Shown in pieces: positions 5,670-6,707 of a stretch of DNA of 6,707 nt (position 1 is its first letter; the number at the start of each line of letters is the position of its first letter). The translations under genes and the position numbers were made by a program. The DNA is taken from assembly GCA_002731985.1 (NCBI GenBank), contig PCCT01000004.1, forward strand, positions 1 through 6,707. The letters run 5' to 3'. The DNA comes from Nitrospinota bacterium. Its GTDB lineage: Bacteria; Nitrospinota; Nitrospinia; Nitrospinales; VA-1. The notes under the pieces were generated by a model. That model was not told the DNA's origin. It saw nothing but the letters and a program-made list of their open reading frames with translations, and did no database searches.

Positions 5670-6652
5670 TAGTGGGAGTAGTCGGGCATATTTTCCGCGA
5701 CGTAGGATTTAAATTTTTTGAGGATACGTTGTTCCGTCTGGCGGACGGCCTCACGAGTGATGTTGTGGTCGTCGCCTATTTCCTGCAGGGATCGCGGGGA
5801 TTCACTAAGAACACGATCTGTTAAGATTTCCTGTTCGATAGGTTTCAGTTCTTTTTTAAAGATATTGATTTCTTTTTTGAGTGCCGTGAGAAACTGTTCC
5901 TGTTCCGCGTGTTGCTCGGGTGTTACTTCAGAGTGATCCGTCAGGGACATTGCGGGTGTATATTCTTCACCTTCCCGCAGGGGAGTGTCGACCGAAACGT
6001 CTGCCGCTCCCAGGCTGGCCTGGACATCGATGACGTCAGTTTCATCGACACCGAAGTGTTCTGCCAGCAGTTTGGTTGTGGGTGCGTAGCCTTGTAGTTC
6101 AAGTTTTTCTTTTTCCTTGCGCAAATTGTAGAGCAGTTTTCGGCGCGCGTTGGTTGTTCCAACACGAACCAGTCGCCAGTTGTCGAGCATGTATTTCAGG
6201 ATATAAGACCGGATCCACCAGGTCGCATAGGAAGAAAGCCGGGCACCACGAAAGGGGTCAAAGTTTTTCACCGCTTTCAATAGTCCAACATTTCCTTCCT
6301 GAATTAGATCCATCATATTCTGCCATTGTCTGCGGAAAGTCATGGCGATACGCACCACGAGCATGAGATGCGAAGTAGTGAGCCGGTAAGCCGCGTTAGC
6401 GTCGCCTGTTTCCATGAGCTTGACAGCCAGTTCCCGCTCCTCCTCTTCAGTGAGGCCCTCGTAGCGTCGAACTTCGTTGAGGTAGGCTGTCAGTGGATCA
6501 ACCCGGACGACCGAGGTATCATTAGTCACCGTCGGGAGCAGGGACGGGTGATCTTCAGCCACCTTTACCGGATCGAGTAATTCTATTTCATCCGGATCAA
6601 CGACTTCCGCTTCGATCTCCTCTACATCATCCTGTTTGGAATCATCATTCAT
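5669..6652 (-). CDS. rpoH: RpoH-like (sigma-32 family) RNA polymerase sigma factor
   Basis: This 327-residue protein is a sigma70-superfamily factor closest to the heat-shock sigma-32 group, which directs RNA polymerase to chaperone and protease promoters. An acidic N-terminal segment (about 1-48) precedes region 1.2 (DPLTAYLNEVRRYEGLTEEEE, 52-72). Region 2 follows, with the core-binding and -10 contacts: DLIQEGNVGLLKAVKNFDP (115-133) and YATWWIRSYI (142-151). NWRLVRVGTTNARRKLLYNL (158-177) matches the region containing the 'RpoH box' of E. coli ([20 protein letters not shown]). Region 3 follows (about 190-215). Region 4 has a helix-turn-helix at about 288-312 (SLQEIGDDHNITREAVRQTE). RQTE replaces the more usual RQIE or RQLE. 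E. coli RpoH has 284 residues; the excess is mainly the acidic N-terminus. The ATG at 6652 is the only plausible start; an in-frame TAA lies 17 codons upstream and no Shine-Dalgarno sequence is seen. No promoter is recognisable in 6653-6707. A different group-2/3 sigma specificity is possible. Confidence 0.87.
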   Translation of the reverse strand: MNDDSKQDDVEEIEAEVVDPDEIELLDPVKVAEDHPSLLPTVTNDTSVVRVDPLTAYLNEVRRYEGLTEEEERELAVKLMETGDANAAYRLTTSHLMLVVRIAMTFRRQWQNMMDLIQEGNVGLLKAVKNFDPFRGARLSSYATWWIRSYILKYMLDNWRLVRVGTTNARRKLLYNLRKEKEKLELQGYAPTTKLLAEHFGVDETDVIDVQASLGAADVSVDTPLREGEEYTPAMSLTDHSEVTPEQHAEQEQFLTALKKEINIFKKELKPIEQEILTDRVLSESPRSLQEIGDDHNITREAVRQTEQRILKKFKSYVAENMPDYSH

Positions 6653-6707
6653 AATTGAAATGTCAGTGACCGGAAAAAGTCGCAGGCCTTGCGTTCTTGA
6701 GTTTATT

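Noticed and set aside
6681..6702. TTGCGTTCTTG near the right edge as a third copy of the CGCAAAG repeat
   Set aside because: Only about ten bases (TTGCGTTCTT) agree with the unit at 5576-5595, without the tandem arrangement, so chance similarity cannot be excluded.

Overview
The window reads as ordinary bacterial chromosome with roughly balanced base composition, carrying seven protein genes and several structured intergenic repeats. The most informative gene for taxonomy is at the left edge. It is the C-terminal half of a PafA-type Pup ligase, from the Pup-proteasome tagging system. That system is typical of Actinobacteria but also occurs in Nitrospirota, Nitrospinota and a few other phyla. 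The other genes (an RpoH-like sigma factor, FetAB, NadA, a class II fumarase) and the 'CGCAAAG' and 'PLTPTLS'-type intergenic repeats point to a Gram-negative, non-actinobacterial host. A Nitrospinota/Nitrospirota-like lineage is my best guess, but it is inference from gene content and not a placement.

Layout, left to right. (1) 2-754 (+): the 3' part of pafA, cut by the window edge. (2) 755-1004: an intergenic stretch with a nested inverted repeat (about 764-870) and a good sigma70-like promoter with an extended -10 (926-954). (3) 1005-2370 (+): a compact two-gene unit, a HIT-family nucleotide-binding protein followed 4 nt later by nadA (quinolinate synthase, NAD biosynthesis). (4) 2371-2480: an 82-nt imperfect palindrome filling most of the gap. 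(5) 2481-4059 (+): fetA and fetB, the ATPase and membrane subunits of an FetAB-type (YbbLM, UPF0014) ABC transporter, separated by 106 nt. (6) 4060-4130: a short convergent gap with hairpins. (7) 4131-5519 (-): fumC. (8) 5520-5668: a gap with a CGCAAAG repeat, a possible fumC promoter and two hairpins. (9) 5669-6652 (-): an RpoH-like alternative sigma factor with an acidic N-terminal extension. (10) 6653-6707: its leader, cut by the window edge.

The genes are mostly housekeeping and stress related. PafA marks proteins for proteasomal degradation. NadA makes the quinolinate precursor of NAD with an oxygen-sensitive [4Fe-4S] cluster. FetAB relatives export iron and protect against oxidative stress. 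FumC is the iron-free fumarase of the TCA cycle. The sigma factor belongs to the heat-shock group. A shared stress theme is possible, but nothing in the sequence proves co-regulation. I see no phage, CRISPR, transposase, tRNA or rRNA gene. The most notable items are the non-actinobacterial-looking Pup ligase and the unexplained palindromic elements.
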